Below are positions 52,456-61,212 of a stretch of DNA of 64,000 nt, one piece after another. The stretch lies in NCBI RefSeq assembly GCF_900142935.1, contig NZ_FSRS01000001.1:1002001-1066000 (forward strand), written 5' to 3'. The stretch is from Rhodovulum sp. ES.010. GTDB lineage: Bacteria; Pseudomonadota; Alphaproteobacteria; Rhodobacterales; Rhodobacteraceae. How positions within the stretch are numbered: position 1 is the stretch's first letter; every line of letters starts with the position of its first letter. Position numbers and translations under genes: made by a program. A model generated the notes under the pieces. It was given only the letters and a program-made list of their open reading frames with translations. It had not been told where the DNA came from and searched no databases.

Positions 52456-52501
52456 TTGCCTGTCCAACTCTTAAGTCATTGATCTATATAGAAATGGCGG
52501 A
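52456..52501. repeat. Right attachment repeat (attR), overlapping the tRNA-Ser 3' end
   Basis: It repeats 40376-40421 with four mismatches. Its right end covers the CCA and the first acceptor-stem bases of tRNA-Ser, so integration restores an intact tRNA. Confidence 0.85.
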
Positions 52502-52584
52502 GAGACAGGGATTCGAACCCTGGAGACGGTTTCCCGCCTACACGCGTTCCAAGCGTGCGCCTTCGACCACTCGGCCACCTCTCC
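52495..52584 (-). tRNA. tRNA-Ser (anticodon GGA)
   Basis: The 90-nt class II tRNA is read on the minus strand. The acceptor GGAGAGG pairs with CTCTCC, followed by discriminator G and encoded CCA. The D-arm is GGCCGAGTGGTCGAAGGC. The anticodon stem-loop is CACGCTTGGAACGCGTG with GGA. A long variable arm (GCGGGAAACCGTC region) and T-arm AGGGTTCGAATCCCT complete it. It is the integration target of the adjacent island. Confidence 0.97.
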
Positions 52585-52648
52585 GTGCACGGTTTCCTAC
52601 CCTCGGCCGGTGTCCCGATGCAAGAGCGGTTTTTTCTAACGCGCCGGC

Positions 52649-53368
52649 CTAGCCCCCGACGAGCAACGAGACGCGCCGGTTCTGTTTGCCCTTCTTCTCA
52701 ATCTTGCCAAGCGTCACCGTGCCGATCTCGCCGATGCGGCGCACATGTGTCCCGCCGCAGGGCTGCAGGTCGACCTGCGTTTCTTCCTCACCGATCCGGA
52801 TGAGCCGCACCCGTCCGGTTCCCATTGGCGGGGTCACGGACATGGTCTTGACGAGGCCCGGATTGGCTTGGAGTTCCTCGTCCGTGATCCAGTCTTCGGT
52901 CACGGGCAGGTCGCGGGCCACGAGATCGTTCAGCGCCGCTTCCAACGCGGCCTTGTCCTCGGGCGCGTCGGGCATATCGAAGTCCAGCCGCCCCTTCCCC
53001 GCTCCGATCGCCCCACCCGTGACGGGCAAGGGGATAACGACCGACAGCAGGTGGAGCGCGGTATGCACACGCATGTACCGGTAGCGGCGCTCCCAGTCGA
53101 GCACCTGGGTGACCGGTGTTCCAACGTCCGGCCGCGGCGCAGCCTCCGCCGGCAGCAGCACAATTGCCTCGCCGTCGCCCTTGCGGGTGTCCGTCACCTC
53201 CATCTCTCCATCGAGCCAGACAAGCCGGCCGGTATCGCCCGGCTGGCCGCCGCCCTGGGGGTAGAACAGCGAGGCCGAGAGCACCACGCCGCCGTCAGGC
53301 GTGAGCCCGGTGACGATCCCTGGCGCCTCGCGCAGATAGGGGTCGGATCGGTAGAGCGTTGCCGTCAT
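52649..53368 (-). CDS. Alanyl-tRNA editing protein (AlaX family)
   Basis: This 239-residue trans-editing factor removes serine or glycine wrongly attached to tRNA-Ala. Zinc-binding motifs are HTALHLL (HxxxH) and CGGTHVRRIGEIG (CxxxH). The start region LFYPQGGGQPGDTG matches the AlaRS editing domain. Its ATG overlaps the stop of the mechanosensitive channel gene by four bases. It is a freestanding protein without the GlyRich tail of AlaRS. The 64 bases to tRNA-Ser hold only the tRNA promoter region. Confidence 0.92.
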   Translation of the reverse strand: MTATLYRSDPYLREAPGIVTGLTPDGGVVLSASLFYPQGGGQPGDTGRLVWLDGEMEVTDTRKGDGEAIVLLPAEAAPRPDVGTPVTQVLDWERRYRYMRVHTALHLLSVVIPLPVTGGAIGAGKGRLDFDMPDAPEDKAALEAALNDLVARDLPVTEDWITDEELQANPGLVKTMSVTPPMGTGRVRLIRIGEEETQVDLQPCGGTHVRRIGEIGTVTLGKIEKKGKQNRRVSLLVGG

Positions 53369-55842
53369 CGTCCATCTCCTCCTTCGCCGCCGCCATCGCT
53401 GTCGCCGTCCCCCTGCCCGAAGTCGTCTTCGGTCAGGTGCGCCGCGCCCGACGCCTGCGCGACCGGAGCAGCATTCCCGCCCCGCCGAAGGGTCTCGGGG
53501 TTGCGCAGCCAGATATCGCGCTGCGCGAACGGAATCTCCAACCCCTCCTCGACGAAGCGGCGGGCCATCTCGTGATACAGATCGTTCTGGACACCAAGTA
53601 TCTGGTTCACATCGCGCAGGATAACGCGCAGCTCGAACTCCAGTGCGTCCGCACCGAACCCCTGGAACACGACCATCGGCGGCGGGTTGATGATGACCAG
53701 CGGATGCGCCTCTCCGATCTCCAGCAGAATCTTCTCCACCAACCGGGTATCCGTGCCGTAGGCGACGCCGACCTTCACGATCAGTCGCCCCGTCAGGTTC
53801 TGCTTGGTCCAGTTGGTCACCGTGCCCGAAATCAGGTCGGCATTGGGCACGATGACATCGGTGCGGTCGAAGGTCTGGATGCGGGTCGAGCGCACCGAGA
53901 TGTCCTGCACGGTGCCCATCGTGCCGCCGACCTCGATCCAGTCGCCCTGGCTGATCGGGCGTTCGATCAGAAGGATGATGCCCGAGATGAAATTCGACAC
54001 GATGTTCTGCAGGCCGAAGCCGATCCCGACCGAGAGGGCGCCGGCGACGATGGCCAGCGACGAGAGGTCGATGCCGGCGGTGGTCACCGCGATTACAAGC
54101 GCAAGGAAGATGCCGACATAGCCCAGCATCGACACCAGTGCCGTCTGCCCACCGGGGGCGATCCTGGTCTTGGGCAGGACGGTGGAGCGAAGGGTGCCCT
54201 GCACCAGCCGGGTCAGCGCATAACCGATCGCGAAAATCACAACGAATGTGAGGAAATCGCTGGGCGAGATCCGCTTGCTGCCCAGCATGAAGCCTTCGGT
54301 GAAACGCGCCCAGATCTCGGTGAGGTCGGCAACCCGGGCACCCCAGATCAGTGCCAGGAACGGCAGCGCGACCACCGCGAGCGCCATGCCGATCAGCACC
54401 GGGAGCAGTGCATCTGCGGAGGCCTCGTCGTCGCCTTGGCCGGCGAGGAAGTTGTAGACATCTCCAACGAAGCGCTGCAGCACCAGCAACAGGCCAAGCA
54501 GCGCCAGCGTGAGGATCGGCGGATAGGTCAAGAAATCGGCCGCATCCTTGTAGCCAATCGCGCCCAGCACCGGCCCGAGCACGCCGAACACAACCGAGGC
54601 GCGCCCGACAAGCCCGACGATGCGACTGCGATAGGGCCGCTCCTGTCCGTCGGGCCGCGGCACCCGGCTTTGCGCGATCAGGAGTTGTCCCACGCGAAGA
54701 AGCAGGAGCCCGCCCGCCACGACCAGCGGGAAGCCGAGCACTGCCTGGGCTTCGTCGTCGAACCCGCCGAACTCTCCCAGCGCGGCGAGCGTTCCCGCCA
54801 GCACCACGACGACCCCCATGCCGCTGGCGTGAAACCGCGCCTCGGCCATCCGATCGGAGGGCAGGTCGAACAACGGATGGCTGACGCCATGGTCGGCGAA
54901 GACGCGGCCACCCAGCCAGCGGGCCGCGAAGAAGGTGAAGCCGAGGACAGGCAGGACGACCAGCACTTGCATGCCACGCTCGCCCGCAAGCCCGGTGCTG
55001 GCAAGGGCGGCCGTCAGCAGGAGAATACCCAGAGCGGGCACCGCGATCTGCCCGAGCGAGACCAGCGAGCCGTAGACGGCCCGGCCACGGCCCCGCCCCT
55101 TTTCGACCAGGCGCGCGGTGAGCATCATCACCCAACGCCGGCCGCGCGCGAGCAAGACCCCGGCCATGACGAGGAACAGCAACGTCACCGGCAGGTCCTC
55201 GCGCAGGCTCGCCCGGCGCGATGGCGTGTTCCAGCCCGTCGCCAGCTCGCCCATGATCTGGGTTCCGGTATCTTGCAACGCGGCCAGTGCGTCGGGCCAA
55301 TGCGACGGGTTTAGAGGCGACGGCCCGAGTTCCAGCAGACGGCTGGCCTGCCGCTCGCGAATGACCGAGTCGATCTCGCGGATCAACCCGTCGGCACGGC
55401 TATGCGCCTCAACCGCCTTCAGCCCCGGCGCCTGCAACTCGGCAAGTTGGGCGTTCAACGCGGCCCGACGCTCGGCGATCTCCGTGGGTTCGGTCTCTCC
55501 CTCGGCCGGCGGTGGCCCAAGCGCCGATATCTGGTCGCGTAGGGTCTTGATGCGCGCGCTGTTGATGTCCTGTGCCGAGAGGAACCGGGTGCGCCACTCG
55601 ACCAATTGGGCGCGTAACGCCTCCAGCGCCTGGTTCGAGGCGCGACCGGCTTCCAGTACCTCCTCCGCCCGGGTCGCGACTTGTTCCCAGACCTGGTAAT
55701 CGGGCGTGCCCTCGTCCGTCCGCGGCGTCGCCGCCGCGGTCGAACCGTTTTCGGCCTGCGCGGGCAGCGGCTGGGCGAGCGGGCCGAGGCTCGCTGCGGC
55801 CAGCAGCAGGATGACGGCAAAGTGGCGCAGGATATGGGTCAT
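53365..55842 (-). CDS. MscS-family mechanosensitive channel with DUF3772 domain
   Basis: This 825-residue inner-membrane channel has a signal peptide (MTHILRHFAVILLLAAASLGPLA). A periplasmic helical region of about 180 residues follows, resembling DUF3772 (ALRAQLVEWRTRFLSAQDINSARI). About ten transmembrane helices come next, and the MscS core is ALSVGIGFGLQNIVSNFISGIILLIERPISQGDWIEVGGTMGTV with the usual Gly/Ala-rich pore helix. The C-terminus is Gly/Asp-rich (DGDSDGGGEGGDG). It should release solutes during osmotic downshift. ATG 55842 is preferred, since an open frame further upstream runs into cysK. It is coupled to both neighbours by overlaps. Confidence 0.9.
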   Translation of the reverse strand: MTHILRHFAVILLLAAASLGPLAQPLPAQAENGSTAAATPRTDEGTPDYQVWEQVATRAEEVLEAGRASNQALEALRAQLVEWRTRFLSAQDINSARIKTLRDQISALGPPPAEGETEPTEIAERRAALNAQLAELQAPGLKAVEAHSRADGLIREIDSVIRERQASRLLELGPSPLNPSHWPDALAALQDTGTQIMGELATGWNTPSRRASLREDLPVTLLFLVMAGVLLARGRRWVMMLTARLVEKGRGRGRAVYGSLVSLGQIAVPALGILLLTAALASTGLAGERGMQVLVVLPVLGFTFFAARWLGGRVFADHGVSHPLFDLPSDRMAEARFHASGMGVVVVLAGTLAALGEFGGFDDEAQAVLGFPLVVAGGLLLLRVGQLLIAQSRVPRPDGQERPYRSRIVGLVGRASVVFGVLGPVLGAIGYKDAADFLTYPPILTLALLGLLLVLQRFVGDVYNFLAGQGDDEASADALLPVLIGMALAVVALPFLALIWGARVADLTEIWARFTEGFMLGSKRISPSDFLTFVVIFAIGYALTRLVQGTLRSTVLPKTRIAPGGQTALVSMLGYVGIFLALVIAVTTAGIDLSSLAIVAGALSVGIGFGLQNIVSNFISGIILLIERPISQGDWIEVGGTMGTVQDISVRSTRIQTFDRTDVIVPNADLISGTVTNWTKQNLTGRLIVKVGVAYGTDTRLVEKILLEIGEAHPLVIINPPPMVVFQGFGADALEFELRVILRDVNQILGVQNDLYHEMARRFVEEGLEIPFAQRDIWLRNPETLRRGGNAAPVAQASGAAHLTEDDFGQGDGDSDGGGEGGDGR

Positions 55843-56867
55843 TCGAAGACCTCCGGAAGGGCACGTGGCGGGACCGATAGGCGGTCGGGCACCGGCAATC
55901 CCTTCTCGCGCAGAAAGTCGGCATTGAAGAGGCGTGACTGGTAGCGCGTGCCGTAGTCGCAAAGCACCGTGACGATGGTGTACCCGGGACCCATCTCGCG
56001 CGCCATGCGCATGGCCCCGGCGACGTTGATGCCAGACGACCCGCCAAGGCAGAGTCCTTCACGATCGAGCAGGTCGAAGACGATCGGCAACGCCTCGTCA
56101 TCCGGCACGCGGCAGCAGAAATCCGGGCTAAGCCCTTCGAGATTTGCGGTGATCCGGCCCTGTCCGATGCCCTCCATGATCGAGGAACCCTCCGCCTTAA
56201 GCTCGCCAATGGTGTAATAGCTGTAAAGCGCCGCGCCCTCTGGATCGGCGAGGCCGATCTTCACGCCCTTGGGCTGCAGGGCCATCGCGACGCCCGCGAG
56301 CGTGCCGCCCGACCCCACGGCGCAGATGAAGCCGTCCACCCTGCCCCCGGTTTGCTCCCAGATCTCGCGCGCCGTCGTCTCGACATGCGCCTGGCGGTTC
56401 GCCGTGTTGTCGAACTGGTTCGCCCAGACCGCGCCCGCGGGGTTGCTCTCGGCCAGCCGCTTGGCGAGGCGTTCGGAGTAGCGCACGAAGTTGTTGGAGT
56501 CGCGATAGGGTTTGGCCGGCACCTCGACCAGCTCAGCCCCGGCCAGGCGCAGCATGTCCTTCTTTTCCCGGCTCTGGGTCTCGGGGATCACGATCACGCT
56601 GCGGAAGCCCTTAGAGGCCCCCACCAGCGAAAGCCCGATGCCGGTATTGCCTGCGGTGCCCTCGACGATGGTGCCGCCGGGTTTCAGCGCGCCCCTTGCC
56701 ACAGCGTCGCGGATGATCCAGAGCGCGGCGCGATCCTTGACCGACTGGCCGGGATTCATGAACTCGCACTTGCCGAGGATCTCGCAGCCCGTCGCCTCGG
56801 ACGGCCCCGCAAGCCGCACGAGCGGCGTGTTGCCAACCAAGGCCGATAGATCGTGCCGGATGTCCAT
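55839..56867 (-). CDS. cysK: Cysteine synthase A (CysK)
   Basis: This 342-residue PLP enzyme makes L-cysteine from O-acetylserine and sulfide. The PLP lysine lies in NPGQSVKDRAALWII, the asparagine/phosphate loop is GTAGNTGIGL, and GSGGTLAGVAMAL and GLCLGGSSGINVAGA complete the binding site. In R. sphaeroides a cysK gene next to trgAB contributes to tellurite tolerance, and the same neighbours are here. The start is ATG 56867. It overlaps the channel gene. Confidence 0.95.
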   Translation of the reverse strand: MDIRHDLSALVGNTPLVRLAGPSEATGCEILGKCEFMNPGQSVKDRAALWIIRDAVARGALKPGGTIVEGTAGNTGIGLSLVGASKGFRSVIVIPETQSREKKDMLRLAGAELVEVPAKPYRDSNNFVRYSERLAKRLAESNPAGAVWANQFDNTANRQAHVETTAREIWEQTGGRVDGFICAVGSGGTLAGVAMALQPKGVKIGLADPEGAALYSYYTIGELKAEGSSIMEGIGQGRITANLEGLSPDFCCRVPDDEALPIVFDLLDREGLCLGGSSGINVAGAMRMAREMGPGYTIVTVLCDYGTRYQSRLFNADFLREKGLPVPDRLSVPPRALPEVFE

Positions 56868-56917
56868 ACTGCACTGCCTCCCGTTTGAAATAGTGCTACG
56901 GGGGCAGGCGCTGGAAC

Positions 56918-58048
56918 TCAACCCGACGTGCGCAGCCGCTCGCGGTTCCGTGCGAGCCAGAGAAGCGTCAGGATCAGCGGCGCGTTGCCGATCTCGCCGG
57001 TCTCGACCAGGTCCATCGCGCGGTCGAACGGCACGACATGGGCGCGGATATCCTCGCCCTCGGCGGCGAGCCCCCCCAGTCCGCCCGCATCGTCGGGCAG
57101 GTTCGCTTCGCCGACGAAGGAATAGATGAACTCGGTCTTGGCGCCTGGCGATGGGTAGTAGCCATAGACCGGATGCAGCCGGCCGACCTCGATGCCGGCC
57201 TCCTCCACCGCCTCGCGGCGAACGGTGCTCTCGGGTGTCTCGCCCGGGTCGACCAGTCCCGCGATGGCCTCGACAGACCAGCATTCGCTATCGCCGCGCC
57301 CGTACGGTCCGGCGCGGAACTGCTCGATCAGCAGCACCCGGTCGCGCGGCGAGTCATAGGGCAGCACCGTAGCGGCGTCGGCCGTGAAGAAGGCCGCGCG
57401 GTTCAGCGTCGGGCTCCAGGAGCCGTCGAAGCGGCGGTGGCGGAAACCATATTCCTCGACGGCAAAGAAATTGGCATAGGGCTGCGTGCGGCGGAACTCC
57501 TCGACATCGTTCGGCCGCGTGGGCCGGCGCAGCGTCGTGGGGGACGGGGCGCGCGCCCGGACGCGGGCACCGGCGCGGGCGAGGATCATCCGGTAGCGGC
57601 GGCGATTCACCTCCGGCTCGCGGTCCGGAAAGCCCAGCATCACCTCGTCAGCGGCGAGTGTCGCGATATCGCCCCAGCGCGCGGCCCACTCGCCAAGATC
57701 CCAAGGCGCCCCGGGCCGCAAGCCGGCATCCCGCCCGTGCAGATAGGCATGCGCCTCGTACGGACCATCCGTGGTCTCGACCGTCACTCGCCCCAAGGTG
57801 AACCCGTAGCACCCCTCGTAGTAGTCGAGGCGCGCCTGCGCCGCGGGCGTCACGCCGTCAAGCACGATGCCGTCGGCCACCGCCTCTGCTGCTTCGCGCA
57901 ACATCGGAAAGTTGTCGCCTTCGGCCCAGTGGGCGGCGTGCCCGTGCAGCCGCGCCGGCCGCGGGCTTAACGCCGTTTGCGAAACGCCCAGCACGCGGGC
58001 GAGCAGCGGCACATGGCGAAGCGTGCCGTAGAAGAACAGCCGGTCCAA
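56918..58048 (-). CDS. trgB: TrgB-like protein: gamma-glutamylcyclotransferase-like domain fused to NUDIX hydrolase
   Basis: The 376-residue fusion begins with a GGCT-like domain (FFYGTLRHVPLLARVL; later LDYYEGCYGF, with Glu in the usual acid position). Residues about 180-376 hold an ADP-ribose-pyrophosphatase-type NUDIX domain with box GLVDPGETPESTVRREAVEEAGIE, that is GX5EX7REUXEEXGU. The start is TTG 58048 with AAGGGGGG upstream. It follows trgA by nine bases and precedes cysK. The substrates are presumably nucleoside diphosphate sugars, and its role in tellurite resistance is unresolved. Confidence 0.88.
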   Translation of the reverse strand: MDRLFFYGTLRHVPLLARVLGVSQTALSPRPARLHGHAAHWAEGDNFPMLREAAEAVADGIVLDGVTPAAQARLDYYEGCYGFTLGRVTVETTDGPYEAHAYLHGRDAGLRPGAPWDLGEWAARWGDIATLAADEVMLGFPDREPEVNRRRYRMILARAGARVRARAPSPTTLRRPTRPNDVEEFRRTQPYANFFAVEEYGFRHRRFDGSWSPTLNRAAFFTADAATVLPYDSPRDRVLLIEQFRAGPYGRGDSECWSVEAIAGLVDPGETPESTVRREAVEEAGIEVGRLHPVYGYYPSPGAKTEFIYSFVGEANLPDDAGGLGGLAAEGEDIRAHVVPFDRAMDLVETGEIGNAPLILTLLWLARNRERLRTSG

Positions 58049-58057
58049 GCGCCCCCC

Positions 58058-58501
58058 TTAGTTCCAGCGATGCGACGCCCATTCCACGGCCATCGCCGCA
58101 ACCACCCCGCCGACCAGCAGGATGCCCATGACCGCGGGCTCGGTTACGACCATCAGCCCGTATTCCCCTATCAGTTCCATCATGCCGGTCAGCGCGTCCA
58201 TCGTGTCGTCGTAGCGCAGGTCGGTGGCGCGCTGAAGCATCTCGTAGATCGCGTGGAAAAGCAGCGCATAGACCAGGAAGACGGCCGACGTCCGCAGCCC
58301 CGCGGTGACCGCTACCCCATACCCCTCCCCCGCAAGCCGGCCCATGACGAACCAGCCCGCGAGCCCCCCGATCGCCGTGTTGACCTCTGCGAAGTAGCCC
58401 AGATCGGCGCCTTCGGGGAACAACGGCACCGCCGCGTCAGACGCAAACCACGCCACTGCGGCATAGCACAGGAACGCGACAAGCTTGGCGGCTGTGGGCA
58501 T
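58058..58501 (-). CDS. trgA: TrgA-like membrane protein (tellurite resistance)
   Basis: This 147-residue protein has about four hydrophobic helices: LVAFLCYAAVAWFASDAAVP, TAIGGLAGWFVMGRLAG, GLRTSAVFLVYALLFHAIYEML and a C-terminal VMGILLVGGVVAAMAVEW. The length, topology and linkage to trgB and cysK match the R. sphaeroides trgAB locus. It starts three bases after cfa ends. The mechanism is unknown. Confidence 0.85.
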   Translation of the reverse strand: MPTAAKLVAFLCYAAVAWFASDAAVPLFPEGADLGYFAEVNTAIGGLAGWFVMGRLAGEGYGVAVTAGLRTSAVFLVYALLFHAIYEMLQRATDLRYDDTMDALTGMMELIGEYGLMVVTEPAVMGILLVGGVVAAMAVEWASHRWN

Positions 58502-58504
58502 GGA

Positions 58505-59716
58505 TCAGGCGGGTCTCGTCACGGTGAACTGTGTCACGTCGCAGTTTCCGCTGTGGAAGGTCGCCGCGCAAGAGGTGAGGTACATGTTCCACATGCGCCG
58601 GAACCGCGCATCGAAGCCGAGGTCGGCGATCTCGTGCCAGCGCGCGTTGAACGTCTGGTGCCAGCGGCGCAGGGTCTGGGAATAGCTCTCTCCGAACTCG
58701 ACGGACCGCGTCACCTCCAGGTCTGCGGCGCGGGCCAAGTCGCCAAGTATGGTGTGGCTGGGCAGCATGCCGCCCGGAAAGATGTATTTCTGGATGAAAT
58801 CCACGCCCTTGCGGTAGATCTCGAAGCGCCGTTCCTGAACGGTGATAATCTGCAGGGTCGCGCGGCGTCCGGGCTTGAGGCAGGCGCGGAGCGTGCCGAA
58901 ATAGGTGGGCCAGTACTTTTCCCCCACCGCCTCGAACATCTCGATCGACGCGATGCCGTCATAGCGGCCGGTTTCGTCGCGGTAGTCCTGGAGCTTGATC
59001 TCGACGCGGTCCTGCAAGCCCGCGCGCCGGATCCGCTCCACCGCGTAGTCGTGCTGTTCCCGGCTGATGGTCAGGCCAGTGACCTTCAGCCCGCGCTGAC
59101 CCGCGGCATACTCGGCGAAGCCCCCCCAGCCGCAGCCGATCTCCAGCACATGGTCGCCGGGGCCGACGCCCATCTCGTCGACCATCGAGGAATATTTCAG
59201 CTCCTGCGCGGCTTCGAGGCTTTCCTGCCCGCTGCGGAACAGCGCCGAGGAATAGGTCATGCTCTCGTCGAGCCAGAGCGCGTAGAAGTCGTTTCCGAGG
59301 TCGTAATGCGCGGCGATGTTGCGCCGGGCCTGCCGCTTGGTGTTGCGCTGCAGCCAGAACCGGAACTTCTCGAAGGCGCGCACCAGCCCCTGGCCCGGGA
59401 ATCCGTCGTAGATCTCGTCATTGTCGGCATGGACGAGATCCATGAAGGCCATCAGGTCGGGCGTCGACCAGGCCTCGTCGAGATAGGCTTCGCAGAAGCC
59501 CAGATCGCCCTCGCGGATCAGCCGGGCGAAGACCTCGTCGTCATGGATGTCGAGTTCCGCCACCGGCCCCGGCCCCCGGCCCTCGGCCCGGAACCGCCGC
59601 CCGTCGGGCAGCACGAAATCGAGCCGGCCGTGGGCCATGTTGCAGGCCACGTCGAACACCTGCGCGAAATAGCGTGGCAGGTCGGCCTGCCCCTTGGTAC
59701 TTGTCAGGATTGTCAT
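58505..59716 (-). CDS. cfa: Cyclopropane-fatty-acyl-phospholipid synthase-type methyltransferase
   Basis: This 403-residue SAM-dependent enzyme adds a methylene across acyl-chain double bonds in membrane phospholipids. The SAM site is VLEIGCGWGGFAEYAA. NIAAHYDLGNDFYALWLDESMTYSSALF is the conserved substrate region, and IEMFEAVGEKYWPTYF and IQKYIFPGGMLPS are CFA-family marks. The start is ATG 59716, with GAGGGAG upstream; an in-frame ATG at MNIDRN is further left. It heads the run cfa-trgA-trgB-cysK-mscS-alaX and may protect membranes under the same stress. Confidence 0.93.
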   Translation of the reverse strand: MTILTSTKGQADLPRYFAQVFDVACNMAHGRLDFVLPDGRRFRAEGRGPGPVAELDIHDDEVFARLIREGDLGFCEAYLDEAWSTPDLMAFMDLVHADNDEIYDGFPGQGLVRAFEKFRFWLQRNTKRQARRNIAAHYDLGNDFYALWLDESMTYSSALFRSGQESLEAAQELKYSSMVDEMGVGPGDHVLEIGCGWGGFAEYAAGQRGLKVTGLTISREQHDYAVERIRRAGLQDRVEIKLQDYRDETGRYDGIASIEMFEAVGEKYWPTYFGTLRACLKPGRRATLQIITVQERRFEIYRKGVDFIQKYIFPGGMLPSHTILGDLARAADLEVTRSVEFGESYSQTLRRWHQTFNARWHEIADLGFDARFRRMWNMYLTSCAATFHSGNCDVTQFTVTRPA

Positions 59717-59775
59717 CCTGGCTCCCTCGTTCCTGTCGATATTCATGGCAAGACCCGCAGGGCGGCGCAATGCCC

Positions 59776-61197
59776 TCACGCGGGCCGCGTCTCGTAGGCG
59801 GCCAGCGCACGCTTGCGCCCTGCATCGACCGCCACGACCGGTGCGGGATAGGGCGCGTCCGGCGACAGCCCCCAACAGGCCGGCACAGCCTCGAAATAGG
59901 ACAGCGCCGTTTCGGTGGGCCGGTCCCTGCCTTCGGCGATCCAGGCGCGTCGGTAGGCGCCGTCAGGGTCGAACTTTTCGGCCTGGGTTTCCGGGTTGAA
60001 GATACGGAAATAGGGCGCGGCGTCGGGGCCCGAGCCCGCCACCCATTGCCAGCCCATCGCGTTCGAAGCCGCATCCCAGTCGATCAGGTGATCTTCGAAC
60101 CATTTCATCCCGATCTTCCAGTGGGTCATCAGGTGCTTGGTGAGGTAGGAGGCCACGATCATCCGGGCGCGGTTGTGCATCGTGCCCGTGACGTACATCT
60201 GGCGCATGCCGGCATCGACAAGGGGAATACCCGTGCGCCCGCGTTTCCAGGCGGTGGCCTCGGGGCTGGCGCCATCTTGCGACCAGGGAAAGGCGTCCCA
60301 ACCCTCGCGCCAGTTACGGGTCGCGATATACGGGCTGTGCCACATAAGATGCCAGGCGAATTCGCGCCAGACCAGTTCCTTGAGAAAGTGTTCGGCGCCG
60401 GGCTTGCCCTCGTCCATCGCGCGCAGCCCTGCATGCCAGCAGGCGCGGGCCGAGATCTCGCCATAGGTTAGGTTTTCGGACAGGCCAGAGGTGGCATAGG
60501 CCGCCGGAAAGTCGCGCCGGTCCTTGTAGTCGGCGATCCTGTGGGCGGCGAAGGCCCCAAGCCGGCCCTGGGCCGCCTCCTCTCCGATCACGGCATGGCG
60601 CGCCACCACCGCCGCGCCCCGGCGCATCGCGGCGCCCATGCGCAAACGGCCGATCTCGTCGCTGTCAGGCCAATGATCGGGACGCGGGATCATGCCCGGG
60701 GCCGGGGTGGGTTCGGGCACGTTCCGGGTGCGCACCGTCTTCCAGAAAGGCGTGTAGACCTTGTAGAACTCGCCCTGGCCGGTCTCCACCGTCCAGGGTT
60801 CGAACAGGAGGAAGCCCGGCACCGAGCGGACTTCAATGCCGTCCGCCTTCAGCGCCGCCTTCACTGCCTTGTCGCGCGCGACGCCGTCGGGGTCATAGGC
60901 GCGGGTCCAGACGACCGCGCCCGCGCCCGTCTCGGTGATCAGCTTGCGCAGAACTTCCAGCGCCTCGCCCCGGCGCAGGATCAGACGGGAGTTGCGCGCC
61001 GACAGCGCCCGGCCGAACGCCTCGATCCCCTGCCCCATCCGCCACTTGGACGCCGCGCCGAGGCTGGCGATCTGCGCGTCGTGGATGAAGACAGGGATCA
61101 CCGGGCGGCCCGAACCGCACGCCACGCCCAGCGCGGGGTTATCGCTCAGCCGCAGATCGCGGCGCACCCACCACAGGACTGGCGAGGCATCGGACAT
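59776..61197 (-). CDS. phr: Deoxyribodipyrimidine photolyase
   Basis: This 473-residue light-driven repair enzyme splits cyclobutane pyrimidine dimers. The N-terminal alpha/beta domain starts LWWVRRDLRLSDNPAL. The FAD domain has RELVWREFAWHLMWH-type sequence (KELVWREFAWHLMW), GIPLVDAGMRQMYVTGTMHNRARMIVASYLTKHLM, and WQWVAGSGPDAAPYFRIFNP. All are diagnostic for class I photolyases. It is followed by cfa on the same strand after 59 bases, and preceded by the desulfurase-like gene by 15 bases. Confidence 0.96.
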   Translation of the reverse strand: MSDASPVLWWVRRDLRLSDNPALGVACGSGRPVIPVFIHDAQIASLGAASKWRMGQGIEAFGRALSARNSRLILRRGEALEVLRKLITETGAGAVVWTRAYDPDGVARDKAVKAALKADGIEVRSVPGFLLFEPWTVETGQGEFYKVYTPFWKTVRTRNVPEPTPAPGMIPRPDHWPDSDEIGRLRMGAAMRRGAAVVARHAVIGEEAAQGRLGAFAAHRIADYKDRRDFPAAYATSGLSENLTYGEISARACWHAGLRAMDEGKPGAEHFLKELVWREFAWHLMWHSPYIATRNWREGWDAFPWSQDGASPEATAWKRGRTGIPLVDAGMRQMYVTGTMHNRARMIVASYLTKHLMTHWKIGMKWFEDHLIDWDAASNAMGWQWVAGSGPDAAPYFRIFNPETQAEKFDPDGAYRRAWIAEGRDRPTETALSYFEAVPACWGLSPDAPYPAPVVAVDAGRKRALAAYETRPA

Positions 61198-61212
61198 GGA
61201 CCGCTTTCTCCT

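Larger units (their letters stand above)
40376..52501. mobile_element. Genomic island integrated at tRNA-Ser(GGA)
   Basis: The island is bounded by 46-bp near-identical direct repeats at 40376-40421 and 52456-52501. It has a tyrosine integrase next to the tRNA 3' end. The core from 40.98 to 48.47 kb is visibly AT-rich with TTA, ATA and AGA codons, unlike its GC-rich surroundings. Contents are an IS5 remnant, alr, an interrupted two-TM gene, ddl, an alpha/beta hydrolase, a membrane Mur ligase, gene fragments, two IS copies, a hypothetical gene and the integrase. IS copy 1 sits just outside the left repeat. The exact crossover point is inferred. Confidence 0.85.

Noticed and set aside
40376..52501. 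CRISPR array or other short spaced repeats in the island
   Set aside because: No regularly spaced short repeats are visible. The only repeats found are the att pair and the IS copies.
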